Source: Halalkalibacter krulwichiae (GTDB taxonomy: Bacteria > Bacillota > Bacilli > Bacillales > Bacillaceae_D). Taken from it: 64,000 bases of DNA. Under the pieces are notes generated by a model, which worked only from the letters and a program-made list of their open reading frames with translations, was not told where the DNA came from and did not search any database. A program made the translations under genes and the position numbers. Shown here in pieces: positions 18,789 through 28,242 of the stretch (within the stretch, counting starts at the first letter, position 1; every line of letters begins with the position of its first letter). The stretch spans positions 4,425,501-4,489,500 of the forward strand of contig NZ_CP020814.1 of assembly GCF_002109385.1 (NCBI RefSeq), in the 5' to 3' direction.

Positions 18789-18805
18789 TGTTAGATTATC
18801 TGACA
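18789..18805 (+). promoter_or_regulatory. TnrA/GlnR box upstream of ureA
   Basis: TGTTAGATTATCTGACA is an exact TGTNA-N7-TNACA match. Its centre (18797) is about 50 bases before the start predicted from the promoter at 18812-18840. That is the position from which TnrA activates in B. subtilis. Confidence 0.85.
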
Positions 18806-18811
18806 TGTCCG

Positions 18812-18840
18812 TTGTTTCAATATTTAGGAAACTTTACAAT
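18812..18840 (+). promoter_or_regulatory. ureA promoter
   Basis: -35 TTGTTT (18812-18817), a 17-base spacer, and -10 TACAAT (18835-18840). Predicted start is near 18847, giving a leader of about 60 bases. Confidence 0.75.
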
Positions 18841-18908
18841 AAAAGCTACATTTCAGTTTACATATATCTACCAAATAGCTCACATGGACATGTAAGGTGG
18901 TGAAACAA

Positions 18909-19211
18909 ATGAAGTTGACTCCTGTAGAACAAGAAAAGCTTCTTATCTTTTTAGCTGGCGAATTAGCGCTTAAACGTAAGGCAAAAGGCTTAAAGCTAAA
19001 CTATCCTGAGTCTTGTGCAATCATTACGTGCTTTGTGATGGAAGGAGCTCGTGAAGGTAAGTCTGTCTCTCAACTAATGAGTGAAGGAAAGCATGTATTG
19101 TCTGTAGAGGATGTGATGGAGGGAATTCCTGAAATGCTGACAGAAATTCAAGTTGAGGCAACCTTCCCAGATGGTGTAAAGCTTGTAACCATTCATGATC
19201 CGATTCAATAA
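18909..19211 (+). CDS. ureA: Urease gamma subunit
   Basis: 100 residues from the ATG at 18909 (AAGGTGG eight bases upstream), the usual UreA length; GTG codons at 18897 and 18900 overlap the ribosome site. Signatures are [14 protein letters not shown] and [19 protein letters not shown]. It packs with UreB and UreC in the nickel urease that hydrolyses urea to ammonia and carbamate in the cytoplasm. First gene of ureABCEFGD. Confidence 0.96.
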   Translation: MKLTPVEQEKLLIFLAGELALKRKAKGLKLNYPESCAIITCFVMEGAREGKSVSQLMSEGKHVLSVEDVMEGIPEMLTEIQVEATFPDGVKLVTIHDPIQ

Positions 19212-19226
19212 CAAAGGAGGAGTTTG

Positions 19227-19592
19227 ATGATACCTGGAGAGATTCGCGTTGGCAAAGGGGTTATTTCTTGTAATCAGAATCGTAAGACATTAAGAATAAA
19301 AGTCTCGAATATTGGCGATAGGCCGATACAAGTCGGTTCACATTTTCACTTTATTGAAGTGAATCGGTTTTTATCGTTTGATCGCAACGCTGCCATTGGA
19401 ATGCGCTTGAATATTGCAGCCGGAACCGCCGTTCGCTTTGAACCTGGAGAAGAAAAAGAAGTAGAACTTGTTGAACTCGGAGGAAGGCGTATTGTTCATG
19501 GGTTAAACGGGTTAACGAACGGTTCTCTTACTGAACGAACAACCATTGAAAAGGCCCTCAAAGAAAAAAGCTTCATAGGAGGCGAGCAATAA
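19227..19592 (+). CDS. ureB: Urease beta subunit
   Basis: 121 residues. The ATG at 19227 has AAAGGAGG upstream. Typical UreB phrases are [34 protein letters not shown] and [19 protein letters not shown]. It is a structural subunit of the urease trimer. Its stop overlaps the ureC start as TAATG, giving tight coupling. Confidence 0.96.
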   Translation: MIPGEIRVGKGVISCNQNRKTLRIKVSNIGDRPIQVGSHFHFIEVNRFLSFDRNAAIGMRLNIAAGTAVRFEPGEEKEVELVELGGRRIVHGLNGLTNGSLTERTTIEKALKEKSFIGGEQ

Positions 19593-21307
19593 TGGATCTA
19601 ACAAGAAGACAATATGCGAACCTGTTCGGTCCTACTACCGGTGACCAAGTCAGACTTGCCGATACCGATCTTTGGATTGAGATTGAAAAGGATTATACAA
19701 CCTACGGTGATGAATGTAAATTTGGCGGTGGCAAGGTGCTTCGTGATGGCATGGGGCAAGATGGGATAAGAACCCGTGATGAAGGCGTGCTTGATCTTAT
19801 TATTACAAATGCCGTAATCATTGATTACACAGGAATTTACAAAGCAGATATCGGCGTCAAAGATGGACGCATCGTCGGAATTGGCAAAGGTGGAAATCCA
19901 GATATTATGGATGGTGTCGATGACAATATGATCGTTGGAGCAAGTACAGAAGCTATAGCAGCAGAAGGCATGATTGTCACTGCAGGTGGAATCGATGCCC
20001 ATATTCACTTCATTTGTCCTCAGCAAATCGAAACAGCGATTTCTTCAGGAGTGACAACAATGATCGGCGGAGGGACAGGTCCTGCTACCGGGTCAAAGGC
20101 AACAACGTGCACACCTGGGGCTTGGAACATCGAACGGATGCTTGAAGCTGCTGAAGAGTTTCCAGTTAACGTTGGGTTTCTCGGAAAAGGAAATGCCTCA
20201 GCCATCGCCCCTCTCACAGAGCAAATCAAAGCCGGTGCGATCGGGTTAAAACTCCATGAAGATTGGGGTACAACTCCTCAATCAATCGACATGGCCTTAC
20301 GTGCGGCCGATGAACTTGATGTGCAAGTGGCCATTCATACCGACACGTTAAATGAAGCTGGGTTCCTTGAGGATACCGTAGCAGCAATCAACGGCCGCGT
20401 CATTCACACGTATCATACAGAAGGAGCTGGTGGCGGACATGCACCGGATATTATGAAGATTGCAACTCATCCTAATGTGTTGCCTTCGTCAACAAATCCA
20501 ACCCGTCCGTTTACAGTTAATACGATTGAAGAGCATTTAGATATGTTAATGGTCTGTCATCACTTAGATCCTAACGTACCTGAAGATGTCGCCTTCGCCG
20601 ATTCGCGAATTCGTCCTGAAACCATTGCAGCCGAGGATATCCTCCATGACCTTGGTATCATTAGCATTATTTCATCAGACTCTCAAGCAATGGGACGTGT
20701 CGGTGAAGTTATCATTCGTACATGGCAATCAGCAGATAAAATGAAAAAACAACGCGGCTTCTTAGCAGAAGATGCAGCTAATGAAAATGACAACACTAGA
20801 GTAAAACGCTATTTAGCAAAATACACGATTAACCCTGCTATTACGCACGGTGTCAGTGACGAAATTGGTTCGATTGAAGTTGGAAAGCTTGCTGACCTAG
20901 TAATCTGGGATCCAATGTTTTTTGGCGTAAAGCCTGAAGTAATTGTAAAAGGCGGTCTCATTGCTTACGCTCAAATGGGTGATCCTAATGCTTCCATTCC
21001 AACACCGCAACCTGTATTTCAACGTCCAATGTTCGGAACACTCGGCCGAGCTAAATACTCTACTTCGATTACTTTCGTTTCTCAGACCGCCCTTGACAAT
21101 GGCATCAAAGAAAAGCTGAAGCTAAACAAGATAATCGCTCCTGTGAAAGGTTGCCGAACGATTGGGAAGAAGGATATGAAGTGGAATGATGCAACACCAA
21201 AGATCGATATTAACCCAGAAACCTATGAAGTTAAGGTCGATGGTCAATTAGTTGAATGCGAGCCACTTGAAACGGTCTCGCTCGCGCAACGCTACTTTTT
21301 ATTTTAA
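19592..21307 (+). CDS. ureC: Urease alpha subunit (catalytic)
   Basis: 571 residues, full length and intact. Nickel ligands are all present: His137 and His139 (AHIH), carbamylated Lys220 (GLKLHEDWG), His249, His275 and Asp363. The mobile flap carries Cys322-His323 (VCHHLD). Residue numbers coincide with the well-studied Sporosarcina pasteurii enzyme as I remember it. The gene begins in the overlapping TAATG of ureB. Confidence 0.98.
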   Translation: MDLTRRQYANLFGPTTGDQVRLADTDLWIEIEKDYTTYGDECKFGGGKVLRDGMGQDGIRTRDEGVLDLIITNAVIIDYTGIYKADIGVKDGRIVGIGKGGNPDIMDGVDDNMIVGASTEAIAAEGMIVTAGGIDAHIHFICPQQIETAISSGVTTMIGGGTGPATGSKATTCTPGAWNIERMLEAAEEFPVNVGFLGKGNASAIAPLTEQIKAGAIGLKLHEDWGTTPQSIDMALRAADELDVQVAIHTDTLNEAGFLEDTVAAINGRVIHTYHTEGAGGGHAPDIMKIATHPNVLPSSTNPTRPFTVNTIEEHLDMLMVCHHLDPNVPEDVAFADSRIRPETIAAEDILHDLGIISIISSDSQAMGRVGEVIIRTWQSADKMKKQRGFLAEDAANENDNTRVKRYLAKYTINPAITHGVSDEIGSIEVGKLADLVIWDPMFFGVKPEVIVKGGLIAYAQMGDPNASIPTPQPVFQRPMFGTLGRAKYSTSITFVSQTALDNGIKEKLKLNKIIAPVKGCRTIGKKDMKWNDATPKIDINPETYEVKVDGQLVECEPLETVSLAQRYFLF

Positions 21308-21333
21308 TAATTAACTTTTTAGGAGGAACTATT

Positions 21334-21780
21334 ATGATCGTTCAAAGCATCATCGGCAACATTAACAAGCAAGAAGTTGACTTCGACAAGCTCGAATGGA
21401 TTGAGCTTGATTGGGAGGAATTAAACAAGCGTATTATCCGAAAACATACGGATAAAGGCAGAGAGATTGCCATTACTCTTGATCACAATACACACTTACA
21501 TGTTGGCGATATCGTTTTCCAAGATGACAATTCGATCATTGCCATTCGGACAAAACTAGAGCCTGCTTATGTCATTAAGCCAACAACATTTACAGAAATC
21601 GGGAAAGTAAGTTGGGAACTTGGCAACCGTCATACCCCTTGCATCGTTACTGATTCAGAAATTGTTGTTCGTTACGATGAAACTCTTGAAACGATTTTCA
21701 AAAAAGTAAATGTTGCTTATGAAAAGACCGAGCGCCGCTTTGAAACGCCATTTAAATACAAAGGACATCATCACCATTAA
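21334..21780 (+). CDS. ureE: Urease accessory nickel chaperone UreE
   Basis: 148 residues: an N-terminal peptide-binding domain (about 1-75) and a metal-binding domain ending in a short His cluster GHHHH at the very C-terminus. It delivers nickel to the UreFGD-apourease complex. The AGGAGG before the ATG at 21334 is strong. Its 3' end overlaps the longest ureF frame. Confidence 0.94.
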   Translation: MIVQSIIGNINKQEVDFDKLEWIELDWEELNKRIIRKHTDKGREIAITLDHNTHLHVGDIVFQDDNSIIAIRTKLEPAYVIKPTTFTEIGKVSWELGNRHTPCIVTDSEIVVRYDETLETIFKKVNVAYEKTERRFETPFKYKGHHHH

Positions 21781-22462
21781 ACCGTCATTGCTTCACTTCT
21801 TGCAAATTCATGACTCGGCCTTTCCTATCGGCTCCTACACCCATTCATTTGGTATGGAGACGTATATTCAAGCACAAAAAATAACCGATAAGCAGAGTCT
21901 ATTAAACTTTTGCAAAACATATCTTTTCTCAAATTTAGTTTTCGGTGATGGTCTTTTCGTAAAAGAAGCATACGCGCTTGCTTTAAAGCAAGAATTTCAA
22001 CAATTAAAACAGCTCGATCAACTCAGTCATGCGATGAAAATAGCAAAGGAATCTCGGCAAGGAAGCATTAAAATGGGCAAGCAATTTATCGAAACAATCC
22101 TTCCTCTTACAGATTCCGAACTCGTCGCTACTTGGCGTGAGCTCATTAAGAAGAAAGAAATTCACGGACATTATGCAATTACTTATGGGATATACGCAGC
22201 CCATTGTCAGTTTGACTTAGAGGATGTGCTAGCAGCCTTTCTCTACTCGTCAACGACAGCACTTATTCATAATGCTGTTCGTGCTATTCCACTTGGACAA
22301 AGTGCGGGTGTGCAAGCAATTCACCTCTTGTTTGATCCAATCAATGAAGCCGTTGAATTGGTGAAAGAGAAGACACTTGATGACCTAAGTAATTCATCTG
22401 TCGGAATTGAACTTGCCTCAATGGAACACGAACGGCTTCATAGTAGACTTTTCATTTCATAG
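21710..22462 (+). CDS. ureF: Urease accessory protein UreF
   Basis: UreF fold, mostly helical; the conserved N-terminal core is LLHFLQIHDSAFPIGSYTHS. UreF is the GTPase-regulating partner of UreG. The start is uncertain. The only upstream ATGs (21710, 21719) lie 62-71 bases inside ureE, without a good ribosome site. AAAGGA at 21760-21765 is placed ten bases before an in-frame ATT at 21776, which would give a normal-length N-terminus. A TTG at 21788 is a third option. Confidence 0.9.
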   Translation: MLLMKRPSAALKRHLNTKDIITIKPSLLHFLQIHDSAFPIGSYTHSFGMETYIQAQKITDKQSLLNFCKTYLFSNLVFGDGLFVKEAYALALKQEFQQLKQLDQLSHAMKIAKESRQGSIKMGKQFIETILPLTDSELVATWRELIKKKEIHGHYAITYGIYAAHCQFDLEDVLAAFLYSSTTALIHNAVRAIPLGQSAGVQAIHLLFDPINEAVELVKEKTLDDLSNSSVGIELASMEHERLHSRLFIS

Positions 22463-22486
22463 ATAACTATTGAAGGAGCGATTAGA

Positions 22487-23125
22487 ATGAAAAAACCTGT
22501 ACGTATTGGAATTGGAGGGCCAGTCGGCTCTGGTAAAACAGCCTTAACAGAGCGCTTAACAAGAGCCATGCACGAAGAATATAACTTAGCTGTTATTACA
22601 AACGATATTTACACAAAGGAGGATGCCCAATTCCTCACAAAACATGGCGTTTTGCCTCCCGAGCGTATTATCGGAGTAGAAACAGGAGGATGTCCCCATA
22701 CAGCCATCCGTGAAGATGCCTCAATGAATTTCGAAGCAATCGATGAACTAAATAACCGTTTTGACGATCTCGACATTATCTTCATCGAAAGTGGCGGAGA
22801 TAATTTATCAGCTACTTTTAGTCCTGAATTAGTCGATGGCTTTATTTACGTTATTGACGTAGCAGAAGGCCAGGACATCCCACGTAAAGGCGGTCCTGGT
22901 GTGACCCGCTCTGATCTGCTTGTCATTAACAAGATTGATTTAGCACCTTATGTTGACGTTGATCTCGATGTAATGAAAGAAGATGCAACAAAGGCACGAG
23001 AAGGACGCCCATTCATTTTTGCCAACCAGAAAAAAGACATCGGCGTAGAAGAAGTAATTGGTTGGATTAAATATCAACTATTGTTAGAGGATTTATATGC
23101 AGAACCTGCAGCTAAAGAAAACTAA
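22487..23125 (+). CDS. ureG: Urease accessory GTPase UreG
   Basis: 212 residues, SIMIBI-class GTPase. The P-loop is GPVGSGKT at 11-18. The nickel-binding Cys-Pro-His is at 69-71 ([13 protein letters not shown]), and NKIDLAPYV is the G4 motif. It couples GTP hydrolysis to nickel insertion. GAAGGAGCG precedes the ATG at 22487. Its end overlaps ureD by 29 bases. Confidence 0.96.
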   Translation: MKKPVRIGIGGPVGSGKTALTERLTRAMHEEYNLAVITNDIYTKEDAQFLTKHGVLPPERIIGVETGGCPHTAIREDASMNFEAIDELNNRFDDLDIIFIESGGDNLSATFSPELVDGFIYVIDVAEGQDIPRKGGPGVTRSDLLVINKIDLAPYVDVDLDVMKEDATKAREGRPFIFANQKKDIGVEEVIGWIKYQLLLEDLYAEPAAKEN

Positions 23126-23903
23126 TTCAAAATTGAACTCCATGCACGGCAAGTTGAATTTACACTTTAAAAAAAGAGGTTCTCTAACTCGACTCACAAG
23201 CAGTCACCATTCCTCACCGTTAAAAGCAAGCAAAGCTCTTTATCTTGATGGCGAAGGCACTGCCACCGTCTATTTAATGGAAACATCAGGTGGTATGGTT
23301 GCAGGAGATTGGAATGCGTATACATTTTTAGTTGAGGACGATTGCGACGTCACACTTATTCCACAATCATCGACAAAAGTATATCCATCAAAGTTTGATT
23401 TTGCTTGTAGGCAGACGATTGAGATGACTGTAGGAGCAAATGCAAGGGTGAAGTGGCTTCCTGAAACGACGATTCCGTTTGAGAATTCCATCTTTCTAGC
23501 GGACACGAAAATTCATTTACAGGAGAACTCTTCTCTCGTTTTTGGTGAAATCTTTTCATCTGGCCGTCAAAAAAGTGCAGAAAGCTTTGAATTTAGGCGC
23601 TTCTCATCGAAAACAAACATTTATGTAAATGATCAAATCATTGTCTTTGATCATCTCGATATCAATAAAGAAGCCTCTCCACTCTTTGAACTCGGCATGT
23701 TTGAAGAACATACGTATATGGGGAGCATTTGGTTAATTGATCAATCTCTTGCAAGTCGAGAGTGGGAGTTCCCCTTTTTCAAGTCAGCAAGCCATCGCTT
23801 TGGAATGACCCAATTAGATGACTACGGCGTTCACTTCCGCTGGCTTACAAATGACCTGTGTTTATTGAAGGAGCAAATGGAGCAAGTTATTTCGGAAGTG
23901 TAA
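23097..23903 (+). CDS. ureD: Urease accessory protein UreD/UreH
   Basis: 268 residues, beta-rich UreD family ([49 protein letters not shown]). It is the scaffold that binds apourease and recruits UreFG. The ATG at 23097 lies in ureG with AGAGG upstream. Last gene of the operon, followed at once by a strong terminator. No dedicated nickel transporter follows. Confidence 0.94.
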   Translation: MQNLQLKKTNSKLNSMHGKLNLHFKKRGSLTRLTSSHHSSPLKASKALYLDGEGTATVYLMETSGGMVAGDWNAYTFLVEDDCDVTLIPQSSTKVYPSKFDFACRQTIEMTVGANARVKWLPETTIPFENSIFLADTKIHLQENSSLVFGEIFSSGRQKSAESFEFRRFSSKTNIYVNDQIIVFDHLDINKEASPLFELGMFEEHTYMGSIWLIDQSLASREWEFPFFKSASHRFGMTQLDDYGVHFRWLTNDLCLLKEQMEQVISEV

Positions 23904-23908
23904 AAGAT

Positions 23909-23942
23909 ACCTACATTGAGCATCGCTCAATGTAGGTTTTTC
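23909..23942 (+). terminator. Terminator of the urease operon
   Basis: ACCTACATTGAGC (23909-23921) and GCTCAATGTAGGT (23925-23937) form a perfect 13-bp stem with a three-base loop, followed by TTTTTCG. Confidence 0.95.
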
Positions 23943-23956
23943 GTTTTGCAGGTCTT

Positions 23957-23986
23957 TGAAAGTTGCATACTTCGATGCAACTTTCA
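23957..23986. repeat. Extra perfect hairpin between convergent ureD and tdk
   Basis: TGAAAGTTGCAT (23957-23968) and ATGCAACTTTCA (23975-23986) are exact 12-bp arms around six bases. There is no U-tract on either strand. It lies between the ureD and tdk terminators. Confidence 0.6.
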
Positions 23987-24017
23987 TCAATCTCTGCCTT
24001 CTTGCTCCTACACAAAA

Positions 24018-24048
24018 AGCCAGCAGCTCTTAGCTATAGCTACTGACT
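24018..24048 (-). terminator. Terminator of tdk
   Basis: AGCCAGCAGCT (24018-24028) pairs with AGCTACTGACT (24038-24048) using G-U pairs; the minus strand continues with TTTTTGTG. Confidence 0.8.
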
Positions 24049-24057
24049 TCTCGTTTA

Positions 24058-24672
24058 TCAAATTTGCTCTGCCTTAATCGGTACGACAAGCCTTGGACGA
24101 CCTGGTACTTCATGACAATGACGACAGCGTGGTTCATATGATTCAGATGCACCAACAAGAATAACTGGATCGGTGTAAGCTGCTGGTTTCCCATCAATCA
24201 ATCGTTGTGTTCTGCTAGCTGGTTGTCCACAACTAGGGCAAACAGCTTGAAGCTTCGTTACAGATTCCGCTAAAGCCATTAATGGCTGAATTGGACCGAA
24301 CGGCTCCCCACGGAAGTCTTGATCAAGCCCAGCACAGATAACTCGTATCCCTCGATCGGCTAACTCATCAACGACGGCAACGATTTCTTCATCAAAAAAT
24401 TGGACTTCATCAATCGCAACGACTTGCGTCTCATTTTTTATAAGATTGAGGATATCAACAGACTTTTTTACAGGTGCTGCCATTACCTTCGTTCCATTAT
24501 GTGAAACGACTTCTTCTTCACTATAACGGTTGTCTAGTGCAGGCTTAAACACTTGTACATTAAGTTTGCCAAAGCTTACACGGCGAACTCTTCGGATTAG
24601 CTCTTCTGATTTCCCAGAGAACATACTTCCACAAATGACTTCAATCCAGCCTTCCTGTTTCATGACATGCAT
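24058..24672 (-). CDS. tdk: Thymidine kinase
   Basis: 204 residues, type II thymidine kinase. The P-loop GSMFSGKS is at about 15-22, the DEVQFF motif binds magnesium, and the zinc-binding CPSCGQ and CRHCHE pairs form the lasso domain. It phosphorylates thymidine in the salvage pathway. The ATG at 24672 follows GGGGG by seven bases. In B. subtilis it directly precedes prfA; here the urea island separates them. Confidence 0.95.
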   Translation of the reverse strand: MHVMKQEGWIEVICGSMFSGKSEELIRRVRRVSFGKLNVQVFKPALDNRYSEEEVVSHNGTKVMAAPVKKSVDILNLIKNETQVVAIDEVQFFDEEIVAVVDELADRGIRVICAGLDQDFRGEPFGPIQPLMALAESVTKLQAVCPSCGQPASRTQRLIDGKPAAYTDPVILVGASESYEPRCRHCHEVPGRPRLVVPIKAEQI

Positions 24673-24780
24673 CTAAATTCCCCCACAACTACAAAATTCA
24701 TTTTATCGAAAACGTTCGTACATAGTATACGCAATTTATTGACTGCGACTTTCAACAAATAGTCGCTTCCGGCAAAAAAA

Positions 24781-24807
24781 ACAGGCAAGAGCTTTGCGCT
24801 TGCCTGT
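24781..24807 (-). terminator. Terminator of rpmE2
   Basis: ACAGGCAAG (24781-24789) and CTTGCCTGT (24799-24807) form a perfect 9-bp stem; the minus strand continues with eight T residues. Confidence 0.92.
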
Positions 24808-24821
24808 TCGACTATCCAGTT

Positions 24822-25067
24822 TTACTTCATGTTGTATTTCTTCTTGAACTTATCTACACGTCCACCAACATCAGTAAGTTTTTGCTTACCAGTGTAGAAT
24901 GGGTGAGAGTCTGCACTAATTTCAACTTTTAAAAGTGGGTATGTGTTGCCATCTTCCCACTCGATTGTTTCAGCAGAACCTTTAGTAGATCCGCTTAGAA
25001 ACTTGAAACCTGTGCTTGTATCCTGAAATACCACTTTTTGGTAATTTGGGTGAATACCTTGTCTCAT
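24822..25067 (-). CDS. rpmE2: Ribosomal protein L31, type B (zinc-independent)
   Basis: 81 residues from the ATG at 25067, with AAAGGAG nine bases upstream; an ATG three codons earlier touches that site. It has [12 protein letters not shown] and [23 protein letters not shown] and contains no cysteine, so it is the C-minus form that needs no zinc. It sits in the rho-tdk slot, where B. subtilis carries the zinc-binding RpmE. I see no Zur box upstream, so it may be constitutive here. Confidence 0.94.
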   Translation of the reverse strand: MRQGIHPNYQKVVFQDTSTGFKFLSGSTKGSAETIEWEDGNTYPLLKVEISADSHPFYTGKQKLTDVGGRVDKFKKKYNMK

Positions 25068-25213
25068 ACTTTTCATCTCCTTTGCCCTGAATCTCTCGAA
25101 ACAGAATTTCTAAATCACACATGTCGAAATTATAACAAGCCCGCCGCTAAAAAGCAACTCCATTTTCATCCAGTAGGAAGGTTCCTCCTTGATAATGACT
25201 CCTTATGAAGAAA

Positions 25214-26482
25214 TTATCGCTTTCGATTACGGCTCATTTCTTCTTCCATCGCCTCAAAGAAATCAACATTTGTCTTTGTTTCCTTCACTCGTTTAATGAA
25301 GTGATCAACAAACTCTGGTGAATCACTCATCGTTTTACGAATAGCCCATAGCTTGTCTAGCTGGCTCTTTGGCATAAGTAACTCTTCTTTCCTTGTACCA
25401 GAACGACGAATATCAATCGATGGGAAGATTCGGCGCTCAGCAAGCTTACGATCAAGGTGAAGCTCCATGTTCCCCGTACCTTTAAATTCCTCATAGATAA
25501 CATCATCCATACGCGATCCTGTTTCCACTAACGCTGTTGCTAGAATTGTCAAACTTCCACCCTCTTCAATATTACGAGCAGCACCGAAGAAGCGCTTCGG
25601 ACGGTGGAATGCAGCTGGGTCAATCCCTCCTGATAATGTACGGCCACTTGGAGGAATAACCAAGTTGTAAGCACGTGCTAAACGAGTGATGCTATCCATC
25701 AAAATGACAACATCTTTTTTATGTTCAACAAGGCGCATGGCACGTTCAAGAACGAGTTCAGCTACTTTAATATGATTTTCTGGTACTTCGTCGAATGTCG
25801 AGCTTACGACTTCAGCTTTAACTGAACGTTCAATATCTGTTACTTCCTCTGGACGCTCATCAATCAGAAGAACGATTAATTCAACATCAGGATGGTTTTC
25901 GGCAATGCTGTTGGCCACTTCTTTCATTAATGATGTTTTTCCAGCCTTAGGAGGTGCCACAATCAATCCACGTTGTCCAAAACCAACAGGTGAGATCATG
26001 TCGATAATTCGAGATGACACACGTCCAGGAGCTGTTTCAAGATTAATCTTCTGCTCTGGATAAAGAGGCGTTAATGCTGGGAAATGAGGTCTTTCTCTAG
26101 ATGTCTCCGGTGCATCACCGTTAACAGCCTCTACATGAAGAAGTCCATGATAACGCTCATTTTCCTTTGGCGGCCTTACTTTTCCAGAAACTTTATCGCC
26201 ATTGCGCAAGTCAAACCGGCGGATTTGTGAAGCGGAGATATAAATATCTTCCGAACTAGGCATATAGTTTATCGGTCTTAAGAAACCAAATCCCTCTGAC
26301 TGGATAATTTCTAAGACACCTTCCATAAACATCAAGCCATCTTGTTCTGCCTGTCCTTTTAAAATCGCAAAAATAAGTTCTTTTTTCGTTAATTTGCTGT
26401 AATAGGAAATTTTGTATTCCCTAGCAAGTTCATAAAGCTCTTTCAGCTTCATATTTTCTAAATCAGAGATATGCACTCCCAT
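25214..26482 (-). CDS. rho: Transcription termination factor Rho
   Basis: 422 residues from the ATG at 26482 (GTGGTG upstream). An N-terminal Rho helix domain ([28 protein letters not shown]), a cold-shock RNA-binding domain ([16 protein letters not shown]), then the RecA-type motor: Walker [10 protein letters not shown], Walker [15 protein letters not shown], and Q/R-loop segments near GRTLSGG. It is a hexameric RNA helicase that ends transcripts. It is followed by rpmE2. Confidence 0.97.
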   Translation of the reverse strand: MGVHISDLENMKLKELYELAREYKISYYSKLTKKELIFAILKGQAEQDGLMFMEGVLEIIQSEGFGFLRPINYMPSSEDIYISASQIRRFDLRNGDKVSGKVRPPKENERYHGLLHVEAVNGDAPETSRERPHFPALTPLYPEQKINLETAPGRVSSRIIDMISPVGFGQRGLIVAPPKAGKTSLMKEVANSIAENHPDVELIVLLIDERPEEVTDIERSVKAEVVSSTFDEVPENHIKVAELVLERAMRLVEHKKDVVILMDSITRLARAYNLVIPPSGRTLSGGIDPAAFHRPKRFFGAARNIEEGGSLTILATALVETGSRMDDVIYEEFKGTGNMELHLDRKLAERRIFPSIDIRRSGTRKEELLMPKSQLDKLWAIRKTMSDSPEFVDHFIKRVKETKTNVDFFEAMEEEMSRNRKR

Positions 26483-26980
26483 TATTACACCACGCTTTTT
26501 TATTAATAAGTCGATAAGAGCACACAAAAGTGGCCTTATAGACCGGTTGATTTGGTTTATGTTTTAAAAATCTTCATTCTTGTTCACAGAATAAACTCAG
26601 GAAATGTGTTCATAAAAATAGAATGGAGAGTTCTGGAGATTAATCGATGATCACTTTATAATGAGTGGAGCTACGGCATATTAAACCTAATGTTCGAGGT
26701 AATAGCAACATGTTTAAAGCCATTGCTCAGAGTTCTGAACGAAATTTTTCACTTTAAAACGAACATATATACTATTTTAACCACAAATATAAAAAATATT
26801 CAAGGTCTCTCAGTAATAGAGGGTGTGCCAAAAGGTTTCTTATTGACCTTTTGGCACACCCTTAGAAGCAATGAGCAAAGTCGTAACAGTTTGAATAGAG
26901 CATGGTTTCTCCTCTCATCGTGCGTAGCGAACAATGACTTGCACCTCTCTAATCCGACTTGCTAACCTCTTACATTCTTA
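26483..26980. other. 498-bp gap upstream of rho
   Basis: Long AT-rich leader of rho; a TATAAA-like element near 26655-26665 on the minus strand is the only promoter hint. It also holds the hairpin at 26821-26861. A 91-codon plus-strand frame (26690-26965) runs through that hairpin, lacks a ribosome site and is not credible. Confidence 0.6.
26821..26861. repeat. Perfect 16-bp hairpin downstream of glpX
   Basis: GGGTGTGCCAAAAGGT (26821-26836) and ACCTTTTGGCACACCC (26846-26861). It lies 120 bases past the glpX stop and no U-tract follows on the minus strand. It belongs to the same family as the hairpins at 2211, 11137 and 63155. Confidence 0.7.
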
Positions 26981-27946
26981 TTAACGAATAACAAGGTCTG
27001 GTTTCTTTTTCATACTATGTTTTCCATCAACGAATCGAACCGTTCCAGATTTTGCACGCATGACTAGGGATTGTGTTGTTGCTGAGCTTCCATGATAACG
27101 AACCCCTTTAAGAAGTTCACCATCTGTTACACCTGTTGCAGCGAAAATACAATCATCCCCTGCGACAAGATCATCCATTGTAAGAACTTTGTTCACGTCA
27201 GCAATTCCCATACGCTTACAACGTTCCAATTCTTCTTCATTAGCAGGTAATAACTTACCTTGAAGTTCACCGCCTAGACACTTCAAGCCTACAGCTGCGA
27301 TAACGCCCTCAGGAGCTCCTCCTGATCCAAGCATAATATCTACACCCGTATCACCAAAAGCTGTATTTATTGCCGCTGCTACGTCTCCATCAGATAGCAA
27401 CTTAATACGCGCACCAGCTTGTCTAACTTCATGAATGATTTCCTCATGACGCTCGCGATTTAAGATCGATACAACCAAATCTTCTACGTCTTTGTTTTTT
27501 GCTTTCGCAACAGCTTTTAAGTTTTCGATGACAGGAGCATTAATATCTACTTTTCCAACCGACTCTGGTCCTACTGCTATTTTATCCATGTACATATCAG
27601 GAGCGTGAAGCAAGTTGCCATGGTCTGCAATCGCAAGAACTGCTAACGCATTCCATTGACCTGAAGCAACAATGTTCGTTCCTTCTAATGGGTCAACTGC
27701 TACGTCCACACGAGATCCGTAGCCATTTCCAAGCTTTTCACCAATGTAGAGCATTGGTGCTTCGTCCATTTCTCCTTCACCAATCACGACTGTCCCTTTC
27801 ATTGGGATTGTATCAAAAACATCACGCATCGCTTCCGTTGCAGCACGATCCGCCTCATCCTTATTGCCTCGTCCCATCCAACGTCCAGATGCTAATGCTG
27901 CCGCTTCTGTTACACGCACTAGCTCCATTGATAAACTTCTTTCCAT
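26981..27946 (-). CDS. glpX: Fructose-1,6-bisphosphatase, class II
   Basis: 321 residues from the ATG at 27946, with GGGGGAG six bases upstream. GlpX signatures: [47 protein letters not shown] and [12 protein letters not shown], covering the metal and phosphate sites. It removes the C1 phosphate of fructose-1,6-bisphosphate in gluconeogenesis. It lies between murAB and rho as in B. subtilis (ywjI) and is close to fbaA and tal. Confidence 0.95.
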   Translation of the reverse strand: MERSLSMELVRVTEAAALASGRWMGRGNKDEADRAATEAMRDVFDTIPMKGTVVIGEGEMDEAPMLYIGEKLGNGYGSRVDVAVDPLEGTNIVASGQWNALAVLAIADHGNLLHAPDMYMDKIAVGPESVGKVDINAPVIENLKAVAKAKNKDVEDLVVSILNRERHEEIIHEVRQAGARIKLLSDGDVAAAINTAFGDTGVDIMLGSGGAPEGVIAAVGLKCLGGELQGKLLPANEEELERCKRMGIADVNKVLTMDDLVAGDDCIFAATGVTDGELLKGVRYHGSSATTQSLVMRAKSGTVRFVDGKHSMKKKPDLVIR

Positions 27947-28110
27947 GCTTGTCTCCCCCTTGTTAGCTGTTACAAATTTTACTAGTTTCATATATTTTCA
28001 CTAATAGATTGTTCTTAATTAAGTGCTTACATTCACTTGATTGCTATTTTTGGAGTCTGAGTATAGTTGTAGTTCTTGGTAATAGCGGGTTTTGGTGTGT
28101 GCGAACATAG

Positions 28111-28242
28111 TGGCAATGGCTTTACTCAGCATGAGCGCCTTTTAGGAGAAGAGCACTCCTAAAAGGCTTAAGTGATTGGCAGCGGCTCCGCTCATTGCAT
28201 CGCTAACAGAAAAAAGGTGAAGTTTGACCTTTTTTCTGTTAG
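28111..28242. repeat. Composite intergenic repeat, copy A (behind murAB)
   Basis: Plus-strand order: box-like TGGCAATGGCT at 28111; AGCGCC; perfect hairpin CCTTTTAGGAG (28138-28148) / CTCCTAAAAGG (28156-28166); CTTAA; box GGCAGCGGCTCCGCTCATTG (28178-28197); then the murAB terminator hairpin. The same order recurs at 35283-35490 and 51486-51652. Confidence 0.8.
28203..28242 (-). terminator. Terminator hairpin of murAB
   Basis: CTAACAGAAAAAAGGT (28203-28218) and ACCTTTTTTCTGTTAG (28227-28242) are exact 16-bp arms. The stem ends four bases before the last codons of murAB, so it overlaps the coding end on the minus strand. Confidence 0.85.

Larger units (their letters stand above)
18423..18908. 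other. Divergent control region between urtA and ureA
   Basis: 486 bases, AT-rich, without a coding frame. It contains the urtA-side TnrA/GlnR-like site (18501-18517), the ureA-side site (18789-18805) and a good ureA promoter (18812-18840). The middle part, 18520-18780, shows nothing I can assign. Confidence 0.75.

Noticed and set aside
26690..26965. 91-codon plus-strand frame upstream of rho
   Set aside because: No ribosome site, passes through a perfect hairpin, low-complexity AT-rich composition.
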